The notes below the pieces were generated by a model. It searched no databases, was not told the origin of the DNA, and saw only the letters and a list, made by a program, of their open reading frames with translations. This document shows, one piece after another, positions 46,901 to 56,365 of a stretch of 64,000 nucleotides of DNA. Positions within the stretch are counted from its first letter, which is position 1; each line of letters begins with the position of its first letter. Position numbers and translations under genes: made by a program. Origin of the DNA: Microlunatus phosphovorus NM-1 (lineage in GTDB: Bacteria > Actinomycetota > Actinomycetes > Propionibacteriales > Propionibacteriaceae); contig NC_015635.1 of assembly GCF_000270245.1 (NCBI RefSeq), positions 3,038,001 through 3,102,000 of the forward strand, given 5' to 3'.

Positions 46901-47664
46901 TGTGCGGCGATCGCGGCCAGGCCGGTGTCCAGGTCGACGTAGCGAGCCTGCCGGACGTAGGACTGGTAGAACCGCTCGACCAGAGCCGACACCAGCGACT
47001 GCCGTTGCGGGGACTCGGGACTGGCAGCACGCGCCTGGGCGTAGCTGTCGGCGTTCCAGGTGCCGGAGCCGAGCAGCGCCGACCACTCGTCGACACCGTC
47101 GCCAACGCTGTCCGTTCCGTTCAGCTGGGCGAAGAACTCTTGGTCACCCAAGACGTCGCGCATTCGCTCGGCATCGGCCAGCAGCCCGTCGGACTGGTGC
47201 AGGCTGGGAAGCGGCGCGGTCGGGTGCAGGGCTCGGATCTGCCGCAGGTAGCCACCGAAGAGCGCGTCCTCCAAGGACTCCGCTCCCAGCAGATGGAAGG
47301 CCAGCGGCAGGATCGTCCTGTCACGCAGCACCGGGTCGACCGAGCCGATCGCTGGTTGCAGCTCGAGCTTGGCGCGGGCCACGGGGTCCTGGCGCAGCAC
47401 GGCGTGCAGTACGGCCATGAAGTGGCTCTTGCCGGAGCCGAACGAGCCGGTCAGGAAGGCGCCGCGGCTGATCCGGCTGGTGACCGCATCTGCCACCAGG
47501 GCCAGCGCGCGCTCGAAGGCGTCGGCGAGGGCCGGGGTGACCACGTAGTTGTCCACCGCAGCCACTGCGTGGCCGGCGCCGACGCTGTCGGTCAGCCGAA
47601 GCACGTAGTCCTCTGCACCCGCATGCTCGGGGATGTCGATGACGTCACGCAGCAGCGCGCTCAC
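43945..47664 (-). CDS. pglY: BREX ATPase PglY (BrxC-like)
   Basis: 1239 residues from a GTG at 47664, overlapping the pglX stop; codons upstream of it belong to pglX. It is a large P-loop protein with Walker A LTGSFGSGKSHFMAVL (about 70-85) and Walker B-like YDAVVLFLDELVLWLAF near 265. The remaining length is mainly helical with no further recognised domain. PglY is the type 2 counterpart of BrxC, a DNA-associated ATPase thought to organise the BREX complex. Codon use and GC match its surroundings, unlike neighbouring pglX. Confidence 0.94.
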   Translation of the reverse strand: MSALLRDVIDIPEHAGAEDYVLRLTDSVGAGHAVAAVDNYVVTPALADAFERALALVADAVTSRISRGAFLTGSFGSGKSHFMAVLHAVLRQDPVARAKLELQPAIGSVDPVLRDRTILPLAFHLLGAESLEDALFGGYLRQIRALHPTAPLPSLHQSDGLLADAERMRDVLGDQEFFAQLNGTDSVGDGVDEWSALLGSGTWNADSYAQARAASPESPQRQSLVSALVERFYQSYVRQARYVDLDTGLAAIAAHAQALGYDAVVLFLDELVLWLAFAVQDREFFRRESQKITKLVESGIGHRPIPLVSFVARQMDLRRWFADAGASGAEQDALDRAFRHQEGRFAQIALGDDNLPYVAQQRLLRPKNDEGRRILDEAFGRISHRAGVWDVLLDGINTDEQHRGADEAAFRQTYPFSPALVSTLRSLASVMQRERTALKVMQQMLVDRRDTLTVDDVIPVGDTFPYVVQGAQPLDQKVAALFRSANTLYADKLEPLLREPYELTEGQLDGREPLPAGLVANQRLARTLLLSAVAPNVPALKGLTASRLASLNHGSIVSPLPGNEATMVTSRVRDWARQVPEIHLDSDVRNPVIRMQLSDVDYESIVEKAKGEDNEGRRRELIKSMVASGLGIELGPEDVRGAYVHQIVWRGSRRDVDLVFGNVRDPGWLSDEQFQNRPNTWRVIIDHPFDEAGHSWLEDSERLDSLISRERHAQTIVWLPRFFTEERMRDVRRLVILNWLLDGSGDRWTSHADHLSETDRVQARAILESSRTTLRHTVERAIQVAYEAAAPTRSGDVIDDAHERVLTSLDRGFDPQRPVGVTLAAAFANLLEQAFDATYPAHPRFQPSDIEVRPRDLKAVYEHVERAMADPDRRVPLQGDIAAVRRVANPLGVGHAAETHFVFGDDRLQPWAAEFERELGRRGNATGPVTVGEVERWIESMTPPNGLRSEVKHLIVLAWAALRRRAWFAYGAPIPAPAPGALRPEMEMREQAMPEPTDWSVANDRAGRLFGTTGGRHLTPQAVADLAQRVKEAVQARYQAVQDLVPAVERAYGRVDLDAGGAGQRLATAKSAAELTQVLRHLDGVDLIRRLAVADVGNETALARSMSTAGAVASALGQFRWERLRPLQDAQRGEGPRAEQAADILEDVRRSLESDEMVVGIVGALERAETALFTWLTPPTLPDSPVRRQDQEQQRRTHPSAGRRTLAAGDSPVAVVSELQAVRDAHPGRAIIVEWHVEE

Positions 47665-50600
47665 GTGCGTGCCCTCCTTCCTCGGGTGGCTGGCTTCGGT
47701 CGCCAGTCGGCCAGCTGCTCCGGCGACCGCCCGACCTGGCGAGACCGCTCGGCCAGCTGCTCGCGGCAGAACGCGGCCAGGCTGACACCGTAGGTGGGAT
47801 CGACCTCGGCATGCCACTGCTCCACCCACGGCTGCAGCTCCGCCAGGCCAGCGACCAACGGAATCAGGCGCTCATCGGTCCAGCCTTCCTCCTCGCGCTC
47901 GGCGATGATCATGGCGAGGGCCAGCGCCTGCTCGGCATGGTCCCAACCCGCCCAGCCCAACAACAGGGTGGAATCGGTACTGCGGCCAGCGTCGGGGTAG
48001 AGGATGAACCGCTCCTTCGGCACGTCCAGCTTGCCGCGAGCCTGCCACCAGATGCTTGACCTGAAGTCCTGCTCCTCGAACGGCCGCGGCAAAGCCGCTG
48101 GGCGAGGAAATTCGTCTCCGTCCTCCATTTGACTGTTGACAATCTCGCGCCAAGAATCACTCTTTCGAAGACCGCCCTCTGTCATCCGATAAGCCGCCAA
48201 AAAGGGGACAGCTTCTCCTGTCAGCAAGTTGGACAAGAACGGCACGATCGACACATCTGGGCGGCGCTCCAGCATACATATTGCACGCACGAGCAATTCT
48301 TCCCGCGACACCATATCTGCGAGCTGAGCGATTGAGATTGGTCGCGGATGCGAGCCTTCCGAAAACCAAAATCGGCGTGACTCAAGTTCAGAAAGAATCC
48401 AATCTCTAAGCGATTGGTCATATCGAGAGTTCCAGTCGTCCCATGTTGACCAACGCCGCTTATATTCGGGACGCTCGAGAAGGCCGAGCAGGTCGTCGCT
48501 GCCGAGCATTTCAATCCTTCGCTCGACCAATGCGCGATAGCTCGGAGACCAGCCAGATGGCAACTCAGTATGTGGAACTATGCCATGTTCCGCAAACCAC
48601 GTAGGAATTTCGCCAGCCTTGGATACGCCCCGAGCCAATGCGATTTCGAAGGCCCTCTGGCCGGGCAGAATTTTGGGTGGAAACTCGCACCACATCTGCA
48701 TCGAGGCCGATTGGAAGACTCCCACGACGCCATATACGTACCAGTCCAGCTCCTCTTGCAATGAGATCATGTGCGCCAGACTTGAACTGTATTTGTTGCT
48801 AGCGTCACTCCGGAGTTTTAGCGGGCTCGTCATCAGCGGATCAAGGTCACGAGTTTCAAGCACAAGTTCCTGAATCCTTCTGGCCAGACTATAGGGAAGG
48901 TCCTCCGGAATCGGAATCTCGGCCACGTTGCTGACGTTGAACTGGTATGTGCGCCTCCAGACATCGCCGGCCGCCCCGCCCTTGGGTTTGCACCTTTGAC
49001 GCAACCAAAAGCATGCCAATGAAGAATTCAAGAAGCCGCAGAGGCCTTGAACTTCCTCGTCGGTCATCGAGTCTGGCAGTGCAATGCAAGGAGCAGTCCT
49101 ACCATAAACGGAGTCATCGGAACGGATGACGAAATGATTGTGCGTCGCTACTTCAGCATAGGCAATCACCCTTTGCGATAACAGGCGACGCTCGTTCATC
49201 TGCGAATATTCCCACCAATGCAAGCCAATATCTACCTGGTAACCACTCTGGGCTCGACGATTCATCAGGCTCGCCTTTAGTGGCCAAAGAGCCTTCCTGG
49301 CTTGATCGTCAATCGCCGGCTTTCCATCGCTGCCATATGGACAGATAGCATCCATCCCGCCTATGGCCCGCCAATCGCGCAGATCTCCCCCTGCGCAGAA
49401 CCTACGGCGAGATCCTTCGCCGATCCCGAGTCGTTGTAGAACATGCCCGCCACGGAGGTAAGCATCGTCCTCGCGGGTCACGGCCATAAACCCTACGTCC
49501 CTTGTAACGTCGCGAAGTCGGCGGGGACCCGTTTCCAGTTTGGACATAAGCTTGGGAACCGCGCCGCCAGCAAGTATCCATGGGTGCCTCGAAAGCTCTG
49601 AGGGGTCGCGGTCGCCTACGGTTATCCAGTCATCCTCATATCCAGGCTCCTCCACGCGCTCCACAATTCGCAGCCAGTGCGCGCTGCCTCCAACACGAGC
49701 CGTAGCCCTGGTCTCGCGCAGTCCTTTTCCCGTAAGAACCCGAATAACTCGACCATCCTGGGGCTCGTTCCGACCAACGATGGTTACAGTTGGCGTGCCA
49801 TCGGCGTTGTGTCCAGGAATCCATGCGCCTTCGGTATCGATAACGCGCACGAGGCGGACTCTTGGTAGATACTCCTCAACCAACCTGTCTCCGAACTCTC
49901 GCTTCATGAAAGAGTTGGAGGCGATCATGCCCACCCAGCCCGACGGTCGATTATCTGTGCGAGCGACTGCAAGTTGGAAGAAGCGCTCAACAAAAGGGAC
50001 CGTCAACGCGTAGTTTGCCTTACAGCTCAAGTACCTCCGTTTGTACTCTCGCTTGAGCACTGGATCCTTTACCGGTATGTATGGGGGATTACCAACGACC
50101 GCATCATATCTACTGGGTGCTAGGACGCTTCTTAATTCGTACGCGTCTTCTGTTGAGTAGGAAACTTGACTCGCCAGCAGATCAGGATCCGCACCGTCGA
50201 ACGGTAACGGAGAATCGCTAGCTCCAAAGAGTAGCGAGTCGCCGGTGTAGACGTGGTAGTCGAAGTGCGGGGCGTGCTCCAGGGACCTGAGACCGCAGGC
50301 TCGCAAGGCTTCGACCGTGAGTCGGAAGCGGGCAATGGCCACTGCGAACGGGTTGAGGTCTACGCCGTAAACCGACTTGAGGGCCAGGTTCACGCGGGCT
50401 TGCAGCTCCATCCCGGGCGCCGCCTTGTCCCACCGATCGAGCAGCCGTCGGAAGGCGCCAAGCAGGAAGTGGCCGGAGCCGCAGGTCGGGTCGATCAGTC
50501 GGAAGCCTTCGAGCGGGCGCTCGGCAAGAGCCGGGTCCATGGTCTGGTCGAGGATGAACTCCTCCACGAACTCCGGCGTCTGCAGCAGGGCGTAGGTCTT

Positions 50601-51182
50601 CTTCGCATGATCGGACAGATCCTGGTACAGATCACCAAGGAACCGGGTGGTCAACTGCTCGTCTGTGAAGTCGTACAGCAGGGCGCCGTCCTCGGTGCGC
50701 TGCCGCCAGAAGGCGATCAGGTCCGAGCACGCCTGACCCGATGGTGACACCAGCCAGAGCCCGGAGTGCTCGTCGACCAACCCAGCCGTTGCCGGTCGCT
50801 TGGCCAGATGAGCGGTCGCCTGGTCCAACCACTCCCGGTCGCTGTCGTCTGGGTGCTCCCGGAAGTAGGCGAGTTGGGCGTCCAGTGCCTCCTGCCGGCG
50901 AGTTGGCGGACCGGCGATCCAGACCGGGGAGAGCAGGCCGTTGTCCTCGCAGAACCGGACGAACACCGTAGTCAGCACCCAAGCCACCGCGGCCTGGGTG
51001 ATCTGGTCGTCCCGCCAGGAGGTCCAAGCACTGGCGGTGCGGTCGGCGTCGACCTGGCGGCGGTGTCGGGCCTGCCAGTCCGCCTTGATCACCGGCAGCT
51101 GCTCGAGTCGCCCGCGGATGTCGTCCTCCAGGACGAGCACCTGCTTCTTCAGGTCGGCGACCAGGGCTGCGGCGTTGATCAC
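47661..51182 (-). CDS. pglX: BREX N6-adenine DNA methyltransferase PglX
   Basis: 1173 residues from a GTG at 51182. N-terminal helical region, SAM motif [15 protein letters not shown] (about 229-242), catalytic motif IV NPPY in [12 protein letters not shown] (about 360-371), then a long target-recognition and C-terminal region. It marks host DNA at non-palindromic sites, providing self-recognition for the system. From about codon 320 to codon 1020 (roughly 50220 down to 48120) the DNA is clearly more AT-rich than either end of the gene and than pglW and pglY. The frame is intact and no long homopolymer (phase-variable tract) is visible. Overlaps pglW and pglY by 4 bases each. Confidence 0.96.
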   Translation of the reverse strand: MINAAALVADLKKQVLVLEDDIRGRLEQLPVIKADWQARHRRQVDADRTASAWTSWRDDQITQAAVAWVLTTVFVRFCEDNGLLSPVWIAGPPTRRQEALDAQLAYFREHPDDSDREWLDQATAHLAKRPATAGLVDEHSGLWLVSPSGQACSDLIAFWRQRTEDGALLYDFTDEQLTTRFLGDLYQDLSDHAKKTYALLQTPEFVEEFILDQTMDPALAERPLEGFRLIDPTCGSGHFLLGAFRRLLDRWDKAAPGMELQARVNLALKSVYGVDLNPFAVAIARFRLTVEALRACGLRSLEHAPHFDYHVYTGDSLLFGASDSPLPFDGADPDLLASQVSYSTEDAYELRSVLAPSRYDAVVGNPPYIPVKDPVLKREYKRRYLSCKANYALTVPFVERFFQLAVARTDNRPSGWVGMIASNSFMKREFGDRLVEEYLPRVRLVRVIDTEGAWIPGHNADGTPTVTIVGRNEPQDGRVIRVLTGKGLRETRATARVGGSAHWLRIVERVEEPGYEDDWITVGDRDPSELSRHPWILAGGAVPKLMSKLETGPRRLRDVTRDVGFMAVTREDDAYLRGGHVLQRLGIGEGSRRRFCAGGDLRDWRAIGGMDAICPYGSDGKPAIDDQARKALWPLKASLMNRRAQSGYQVDIGLHWWEYSQMNERRLLSQRVIAYAEVATHNHFVIRSDDSVYGRTAPCIALPDSMTDEEVQGLCGFLNSSLACFWLRQRCKPKGGAAGDVWRRTYQFNVSNVAEIPIPEDLPYSLARRIQELVLETRDLDPLMTSPLKLRSDASNKYSSSLAHMISLQEELDWYVYGVVGVFQSASMQMWCEFPPKILPGQRAFEIALARGVSKAGEIPTWFAEHGIVPHTELPSGWSPSYRALVERRIEMLGSDDLLGLLERPEYKRRWSTWDDWNSRYDQSLRDWILSELESRRFWFSEGSHPRPISIAQLADMVSREELLVRAICMLERRPDVSIVPFLSNLLTGEAVPFLAAYRMTEGGLRKSDSWREIVNSQMEDGDEFPRPAALPRPFEEQDFRSSIWWQARGKLDVPKERFILYPDAGRSTDSTLLLGWAGWDHAEQALALAMIIAEREEEGWTDERLIPLVAGLAELQPWVEQWHAEVDPTYGVSLAAFCREQLAERSRQVGRSPEQLADWRPKPATRGRRART

Positions 51183-54100
51183 GCGGATGCTCCTTCCTGG
51201 ACAGGCTCAGCAATGGCGGCGTACTGGGCATCGACCCAGCTGGAGTCGACGGGCACGAACTGTCCCGGGGCGGCCAACGGCACCGGTTTGTGATCCAGCA
51301 GGGCGCCCTGGTTGGCGTGCAGCTGTGGAACGACCAGCCAGACGGCTCGTGAGCGGCGGGTCCCGAGGTCCGTCCACCGGCTCAGCCGGTTGACCGCGCC
51401 GTAGCGGGCCAACGGCTCTGCGTCAGCGAGCACCACCGGACCCGGTCCGGCATCTTCCAGCGTTGCCTGGATGCGCTCTTCCAGCAGCGGCAGGCTGCGC
51501 TCGACCAACGCCTTGATGCCCTGTGCGTCTCGGCTGCCCGATGGCTGGGCGTCAGCGGCCCGGACCCGGGCCCAGGGCAGTCCGACCTGGTCGGCCTGCT
51601 GGTGCATGATCGCGATCAGCTCCGCCGAGATGTTGATCAAGCGAGCCGAGTAGGTGGTCTCGAGCACGGTGGGCAGCTTGAGCAGGGCCCGGGCTGGGAC
51701 GCCGAGTGCGAGGAACGAGCGGCGGGCGAGACTGTCGGCCAGCCGTTGGCCGATCGCACCCAGGGCGGAGACCGGGGTTGGCTCCGGTGCGATGTCGGTG
51801 ACTTGACGCGAGGGCAGGCCAGTTGTGCCGTGGTCGGCGCGCGGCGCCCGATAGACCCGCTCCCGGTCGTCGTAGCGCAACCCCAGTCCTGAGTCAGCGA
51901 TCAGTTGATCCAGCCGAGGCCGCTCCGGCAGCGGTCGCAGCGCCGGGAACCGCACGCGGACTCGATCCCGGATCTCGGTCGGCGGCAATGCCTGACCGGC
52001 CGCCAAGGAGCCGAGAGCGTGGGCGATGGCTCGGGGCAACGGCAGCCCTCGGTGGTGGAGCTCACCAGTGCCGGAGAGCGCGGCAGCGGTCGAAGTGGCA
52101 GCAGCAAGCCCTGCCAGACGGGTCGACCCCCGCAGCGCGACTGGCAGCTGGTCAACTCCACCAGCGGCCCTGCTCAGCTCCTCGTTCACGCGAATAGCGG
52201 CCAGGACGGCGATGGTCGGGTCGGCCGGGCTGGCGTCTCGAAGCAGCCGGTCCGCTTCCTCCCCGAGTTGGCCTGCAAGGTCAAGGAGGCTGGCCTCGCG
52301 GGCAACCAAGAGAGGTGACGGGTCACGGCGCCGAACCACATACTCTACTGTCCGCTCATCGGCCCGAGACAGAGCCCGACGTCGATCGACGGCGATGCGG
52401 AGCACGCCTGCCGCGATGCGTTCGGAGTCGGAGGGCTCGTTCGCCGGGTCGGTCACCATCAAGGCGAGCAGGTGCCTGGTCAGCTCATCCGCTGTGGCGA
52501 CGCCGCCCAGCACGTCCAGTCGAGCATCCACCTCCGCACCCAGCCGGGTCAGCAAGGTCAAGGTGGTCTCATCCGCCGCCCACAGATCGTGGAGCTCGGC
52601 CACCACCTGCGTAACACGAGCGGCGGTGACCGGTTCAGGCAGCAGAGCCCCCAGCTGAGCCTGGGTCGCGAACGCATCGGCCTGGCCGGTCACCCCCAGC
52701 ATCATCGACGCCAGGGCGGTTCGGATCCGGGCCCTGCGTGCGTGGGTCGGCGCGAGCAGCATCTCGGCCAGGTCGTACGGAACCGGCAGCGTGCTCTGCT
52801 GCCACGACCCCCCATCGCGACGACCGCGCACCGGCCCGAGCCGGGCCCGCCAGCGCGACACCGCCTCCTTGATCTGGTCACGCGTGGCGCGCGCCACCCC
52901 TGGCAGCCGATTCAGCCGTACCGGATCCACAGCGACCAGCTCGCCAACCGTGGTCACACCCAATGGCTCCAGTGCCGACAATGCCCGAGCGGACAGCCCG
53001 GACCCGGTCAAGGATGTCTCCAGGGTCGCAGCGCCGACCAGCTCGTCGGCGTTGTCGGGGGCGGTGGTGTGGGACTGACCGAACACCTGCTGCCAGCCGG
53101 CGAGCAGCTCGGCCGCCGTGTGCTGCCGGTCAGCGACCCGGCGAGCCAGAGCCCGCTGGAAGAACGACAGCATCTCGTGCGCCACAGCCGGGTCGAAGCG
53201 ATCCAGCCGGAGCGTCACCTCGGCGTCGATGACCGCCGGATCCGACAGACCGTCGCCGTACTGCGGTGGCTGCCCGGTAGCCATCTCCAGCAGTACGGCA
53301 GCGGCTGCGTACCGCTCGGCCGCCGAGTCGTACCGGTCCCGACCGTCGGCTCCCAGGAACGGATCCAGGTACGGCGGCGTTCCCGCCCGCAGCGCCGAGG
53401 CGGCAGCGCGCGACAGGGAGAAGTCGAACAGCACCAGATGCGCGGCGCGGTCTTCTCGAGTGGCCCGGATCTCGCGGACCCCGAGATTGCTGGGCTTGAT
53501 GTCACGGTGGTCGACGCCGGCCCGGTCGAGAGCAATCAGGGCCTCCAGAATGTCGGTGCCCCAACGCTCCAAGAGGTCGAGCGACATCCGGCCGCGGGCG
53601 CTCAGCGCGTGGGCCAGCGTCTGCTCACCCGCGCTCTCCAGCAGCAGGGCAGTCCGGCCGCCCACGATCAGTGGTCCCTCGACCAGTGAGACCAGGCGAG
53701 GGCTGCGGAGACCAGTCAGCACCTCGGCCTCGTCGTGCAGCCGCTGCCGTGCCGCGTCGTCGACGGCCACTTTCAGCACCCGCTCGCTGTCGGCATGCGC
53801 CAGGTCGCGGACCAGCAGGCCTACTGCGGTGGAGCCGGTGCCGAGCCGGCGGATCAGCCGGAACCGCCCGTCCATGATGGCGTCGGGTGGCGCCTCCAGT
53901 GGATCGACCACCGGTTCGTGCTCGGTCTCGACCCGCTCGGCCTCACTCAGCTCGGCCAGGAAGGCGGTCACGTCCGCGGTCCGCTCGCTGACCGCCGGCC
54001 GGGTCGCATGCAGGATGGCCCGGCGCAAGGTAGACGACACCTGCGGCAGCTCGGGAGCGAGATCGAGGCCCGACTGCTCGCGGAGCCGATCCCGAAGCGT

Positions 54101-55432
54101 CGACGCGGACGTCGCAGCCGGCTGGCCGGCCAGCAGATAGAAGGCGAGGGCGCCCAGGCCGAAAACATCGACCCGGACGCGGTCCACGCCGGCGGCCAAG
54201 GCGCCCTCCGGTGCGGCGAAAGGTCCCAGACCACCAGCGTCGTCGCCGATGAGTTTGCTCGGATCGAAGAGGGCTGTAACGCCGCCGGCGGACGATGCCG
54301 TCTGGTCGGTAAACGGCACCTGGCCGGCGCTCTGCCAGTCGCGAACCTGGACGGTGACAGCGCTGCCCTGCTCACGCACCCAGACCGCGCCGGGGCGGAT
54401 GCCGCGGTGCACAACCCGGTTGCCGTGGGCGTACTGGAGGGTCTCGCCCACCTGGCGGATGATGGCGAGCTGGGTAGTCAAAGGGATGCCGTCCGGTCGG
54501 TCGGCCAGCCAAAGGTCGAGTCGCTGCCAGGACTCGTCGAGTGGGTAGACCAGGCCGACACCCAAGTCGGCTTCGACCAGGTCCTGCGGGGCCAGCAGGC
54601 CCTCGTGGTTCAGCCGTCGCATCACGGTGAACTCGTGCTCGGCGATGCGCCGGATCCGGCGGCGCTCGTCGTCACTGGCTCCCGGGGCGGCGATCTGGAA
54701 GCGGATCCGGGCGCGCTCCCGCTGAGTGAAGCGGTGGAAGGCATCCCAGTCCTGCCAGCCGTCGCCTTCACCGACCGGCTCGCCTTCGATCACCCAGGAT
54801 CCGGCTTCGCGCTCGCGCCGGGGCACCAGCCCGATGCGTGCCATCAACTCGGCCACGATGCGCTCGTGAATGGCGACGCCGGGTCGAGCCGGCTCCAGCA
54901 GCAGGTCGGAGATCCCCGGCAGGCGGGTGGTTCGCGCCTGCCCGTCGAGCCCGTAGAGACCGAGCGCGCTCGCTTCCGACAGTTCGCACCGTAGACCTGG
55001 GTGGTGCAGGAACACGGCCTCCTGGATGAACGGAACGACCTCGCGTACCGGGGGTGCGTTTTGCACCCTCTTCTCGCGGACCCAACTCCGAAACTCGTCT
55101 TGGAGCTTGCTCGCCAAATACTGCGCCTTGCGGCGCGCCAGCTTGAGCGGAGAGTCTTCGGCGCGATGACCGTCGCGCAACCAGCGGTGGTCGTCTCCGC
55201 GCAGCCGACCCGAGTAGTACTTGAGTTCGACCAGGTGCAGTCGCCGTCGTCCGAGCACCAGCAGATCGACCTCATGCCAGCGACCGTGAGAGTCGCGGAA
55301 CTCGAAGTTCGACCAGGCTCGGAAGGGCGGCTGACTCGGCAGCAGGTCCTTGACGTAGCGCACGCCCTCGGTCTCGTGGGTGAACTGCGACGGCGACACC
55401 TCGACCCACCGAGGGTCAGCCGCTGGTGTCAT
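51179..55432 (-). CDS. pglW: BREX serine/threonine kinase PglW
   Basis: About 1417 residues from the ATG at 55432, which has GGAGGG at good spacing. Order: NERD nuclease-related domain (FEFRDSHGRWHEVDLLVL and HLVELKYYSGRL, about 40-75); a first kinase fold (about 210-470) with a degraded catalytic loop HRGIRPGAVW (near 340) and DWQ in place of DFG, hence a probable pseudokinase; a second kinase (about 515-800) with LKVAVDD, HRDIKPSNLG (near 640), FDFSLSR and GTPPYLDP, probably active; a helix-hairpin-helix-like segment (LEPLGVTTVGELVAVD, LNRLPGVARATRDQI); and a long C-terminal region. First gene of the operon, absent from type 1 BREX. Confidence 0.95.
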   Translation of the reverse strand: MTPAADPRWVEVSPSQFTHETEGVRYVKDLLPSQPPFRAWSNFEFRDSHGRWHEVDLLVLGRRRLHLVELKYYSGRLRGDDHRWLRDGHRAEDSPLKLARRKAQYLASKLQDEFRSWVREKRVQNAPPVREVVPFIQEAVFLHHPGLRCELSEASALGLYGLDGQARTTRLPGISDLLLEPARPGVAIHERIVAELMARIGLVPRREREAGSWVIEGEPVGEGDGWQDWDAFHRFTQRERARIRFQIAAPGASDDERRRIRRIAEHEFTVMRRLNHEGLLAPQDLVEADLGVGLVYPLDESWQRLDLWLADRPDGIPLTTQLAIIRQVGETLQYAHGNRVVHRGIRPGAVWVREQGSAVTVQVRDWQSAGQVPFTDQTASSAGGVTALFDPSKLIGDDAGGLGPFAAPEGALAAGVDRVRVDVFGLGALAFYLLAGQPAATSASTLRDRLREQSGLDLAPELPQVSSTLRRAILHATRPAVSERTADVTAFLAELSEAERVETEHEPVVDPLEAPPDAIMDGRFRLIRRLGTGSTAVGLLVRDLAHADSERVLKVAVDDAARQRLHDEAEVLTGLRSPRLVSLVEGPLIVGGRTALLLESAGEQTLAHALSARGRMSLDLLERWGTDILEALIALDRAGVDHRDIKPSNLGVREIRATREDRAAHLVLFDFSLSRAAASALRAGTPPYLDPFLGADGRDRYDSAAERYAAAAVLLEMATGQPPQYGDGLSDPAVIDAEVTLRLDRFDPAVAHEMLSFFQRALARRVADRQHTAAELLAGWQQVFGQSHTTAPDNADELVGAATLETSLTGSGLSARALSALEPLGVTTVGELVAVDPVRLNRLPGVARATRDQIKEAVSRWRARLGPVRGRRDGGSWQQSTLPVPYDLAEMLLAPTHARRARIRTALASMMLGVTGQADAFATQAQLGALLPEPVTAARVTQVVAELHDLWAADETTLTLLTRLGAEVDARLDVLGGVATADELTRHLLALMVTDPANEPSDSERIAAGVLRIAVDRRRALSRADERTVEYVVRRRDPSPLLVAREASLLDLAGQLGEEADRLLRDASPADPTIAVLAAIRVNEELSRAAGGVDQLPVALRGSTRLAGLAAATSTAAALSGTGELHHRGLPLPRAIAHALGSLAAGQALPPTEIRDRVRVRFPALRPLPERPRLDQLIADSGLGLRYDDRERVYRAPRADHGTTGLPSRQVTDIAPEPTPVSALGAIGQRLADSLARRSFLALGVPARALLKLPTVLETTYSARLINISAELIAIMHQQADQVGLPWARVRAADAQPSGSRDAQGIKALVERSLPLLEERIQATLEDAGPGPVVLADAEPLARYGAVNRLSRWTDLGTRRSRAVWLVVPQLHANQGALLDHKPVPLAAPGQFVPVDSSWVDAQYAAIAEPVQEGASA

Positions 55433-55627
55433 GCCGTTCCCTCCGTGCTTTCTTTCAGGCTCCGCTCTGAGGCGATTCACCTTAGCCGTTGGTCAGGGGA
55501 CAGCTACAGCCGAGGAAGCACCCGGACGCCAGGTGGATAGGTGGCCGCGTCAGCCGTCCGATCCAGGTAACGTGCGTTCGTGCCTGACGACCCTGACAAC
55601 TCGCCTCGCTGAGGACGACCACGACTC
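55433..55627. promoter_or_regulatory. Divergent promoter region of the BREX operon
   Basis: The 195-bp gap separates pglW (minus) from the DUF554 gene (plus). On the minus strand TAAGGT (55484-55479) resembles an actinobacterial -10 and would give a leader of about 40 bases before the pglW ribosome site; no good -35 accompanies it. No clear promoter for the plus-strand operon was found. No operator-like dyad stands out. Confidence 0.3.
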
Positions 55628-56365
55628 GTGTTTCCTGGTTTCGGCACTCTCGTCAATGTCATCACGGTGATCGTCGGCTCGAGCATCGGTCTGCTGCTCG
55701 GTCACCGGTTGCCGCAGCGTACGCGGGACACGGTCACCGACGCTCTCGGTCTGGTCACGCTGCTGATCGGCGCGCTATCAGCCATTGAGGTGACCTCCGC
55801 CGCATTGTCGGATGCCGTCGGCAGCAGTGCGCCGGTGTTGATCGTGCTCGGCTCGCTGCTGATCGGTGGCATCGCCGGGTCGCTGATCGATATCGAGCGC
55901 CGACTGGAGGGCTTCGGGGTCTGGCTGCAGTTCCGGTTCAAGGCGAAGGGATCTCAGGCACGCTTCGTGGAGGCGTTCGTGTCGTCCTCGCTGGTGTTCT
56001 GCGTCGGGCCGCTGACGATCCTGGGCTCGCTCTCTGACGGGCTGGGTCTGGGCACGGATCAGCTGTTGCTGAAGGCCACCTTGGACGGCTTCGCCTCGAT
56101 CGCCTTCGCCGCTTCGCTCGGCGTCGGCGTGATGGCATCGGCTCTGGCCGTCGGCGTCATTCAGGGATCACTCACCCTGGTCGGCGTGCTCGTTGGTGAC
56201 TTCCTCCCCGATCCGCATCTGGCCGCCATCACGGCGACCGGCGGGCTGTTGCTGGTCGGGGTCGGCATCCGACTGTTGCAGCTCAAAGCGATTCCGGTCG
56301 GCAATCTGCTCCCGGCACTGGTGGTCGCTCCCCTGCTCGTCCAACTGGTGGTGGTGCTGCGGTGA
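55628..56365 (+). CDS. DUF554 family membrane protein
   Basis: 245 residues from a GTG at 55628. Seven or so hydrophobic helices with the DUF554 signatures GTLVNVITVIVGSSIGLLLG, GSLLIGGIAGSLIDIERRLEG and FCVGPLTILGSLSDGL, as in YdfK/YqgA. These are inner-membrane proteins of uncertain, probably transport-related, role. The start is not supported by a strong ribosome site. It overlaps azlC by 4 bases (GTGA), beginning a plus-strand operon. Confidence 0.9.
   Translation: MFPGFGTLVNVITVIVGSSIGLLLGHRLPQRTRDTVTDALGLVTLLIGALSAIEVTSAALSDAVGSSAPVLIVLGSLLIGGIAGSLIDIERRLEGFGVWLQFRFKAKGSQARFVEAFVSSSLVFCVGPLTILGSLSDGLGLGTDQLLLKATLDGFASIAFAASLGVGVMASALAVGVIQGSLTLVGVLVGDFLPDPHLAAITATGGLLLVGVGIRLLQLKAIPVGNLLPALVVAPLLVQLVVVLR

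Noticed and set aside
47661-51182. Possible phase-variable homopolymer tract in pglX, as known in Streptomyces
   Set aside because: The longest G or C run noticed is about five bases (near 50085), too short for slippage; the frame is intact.
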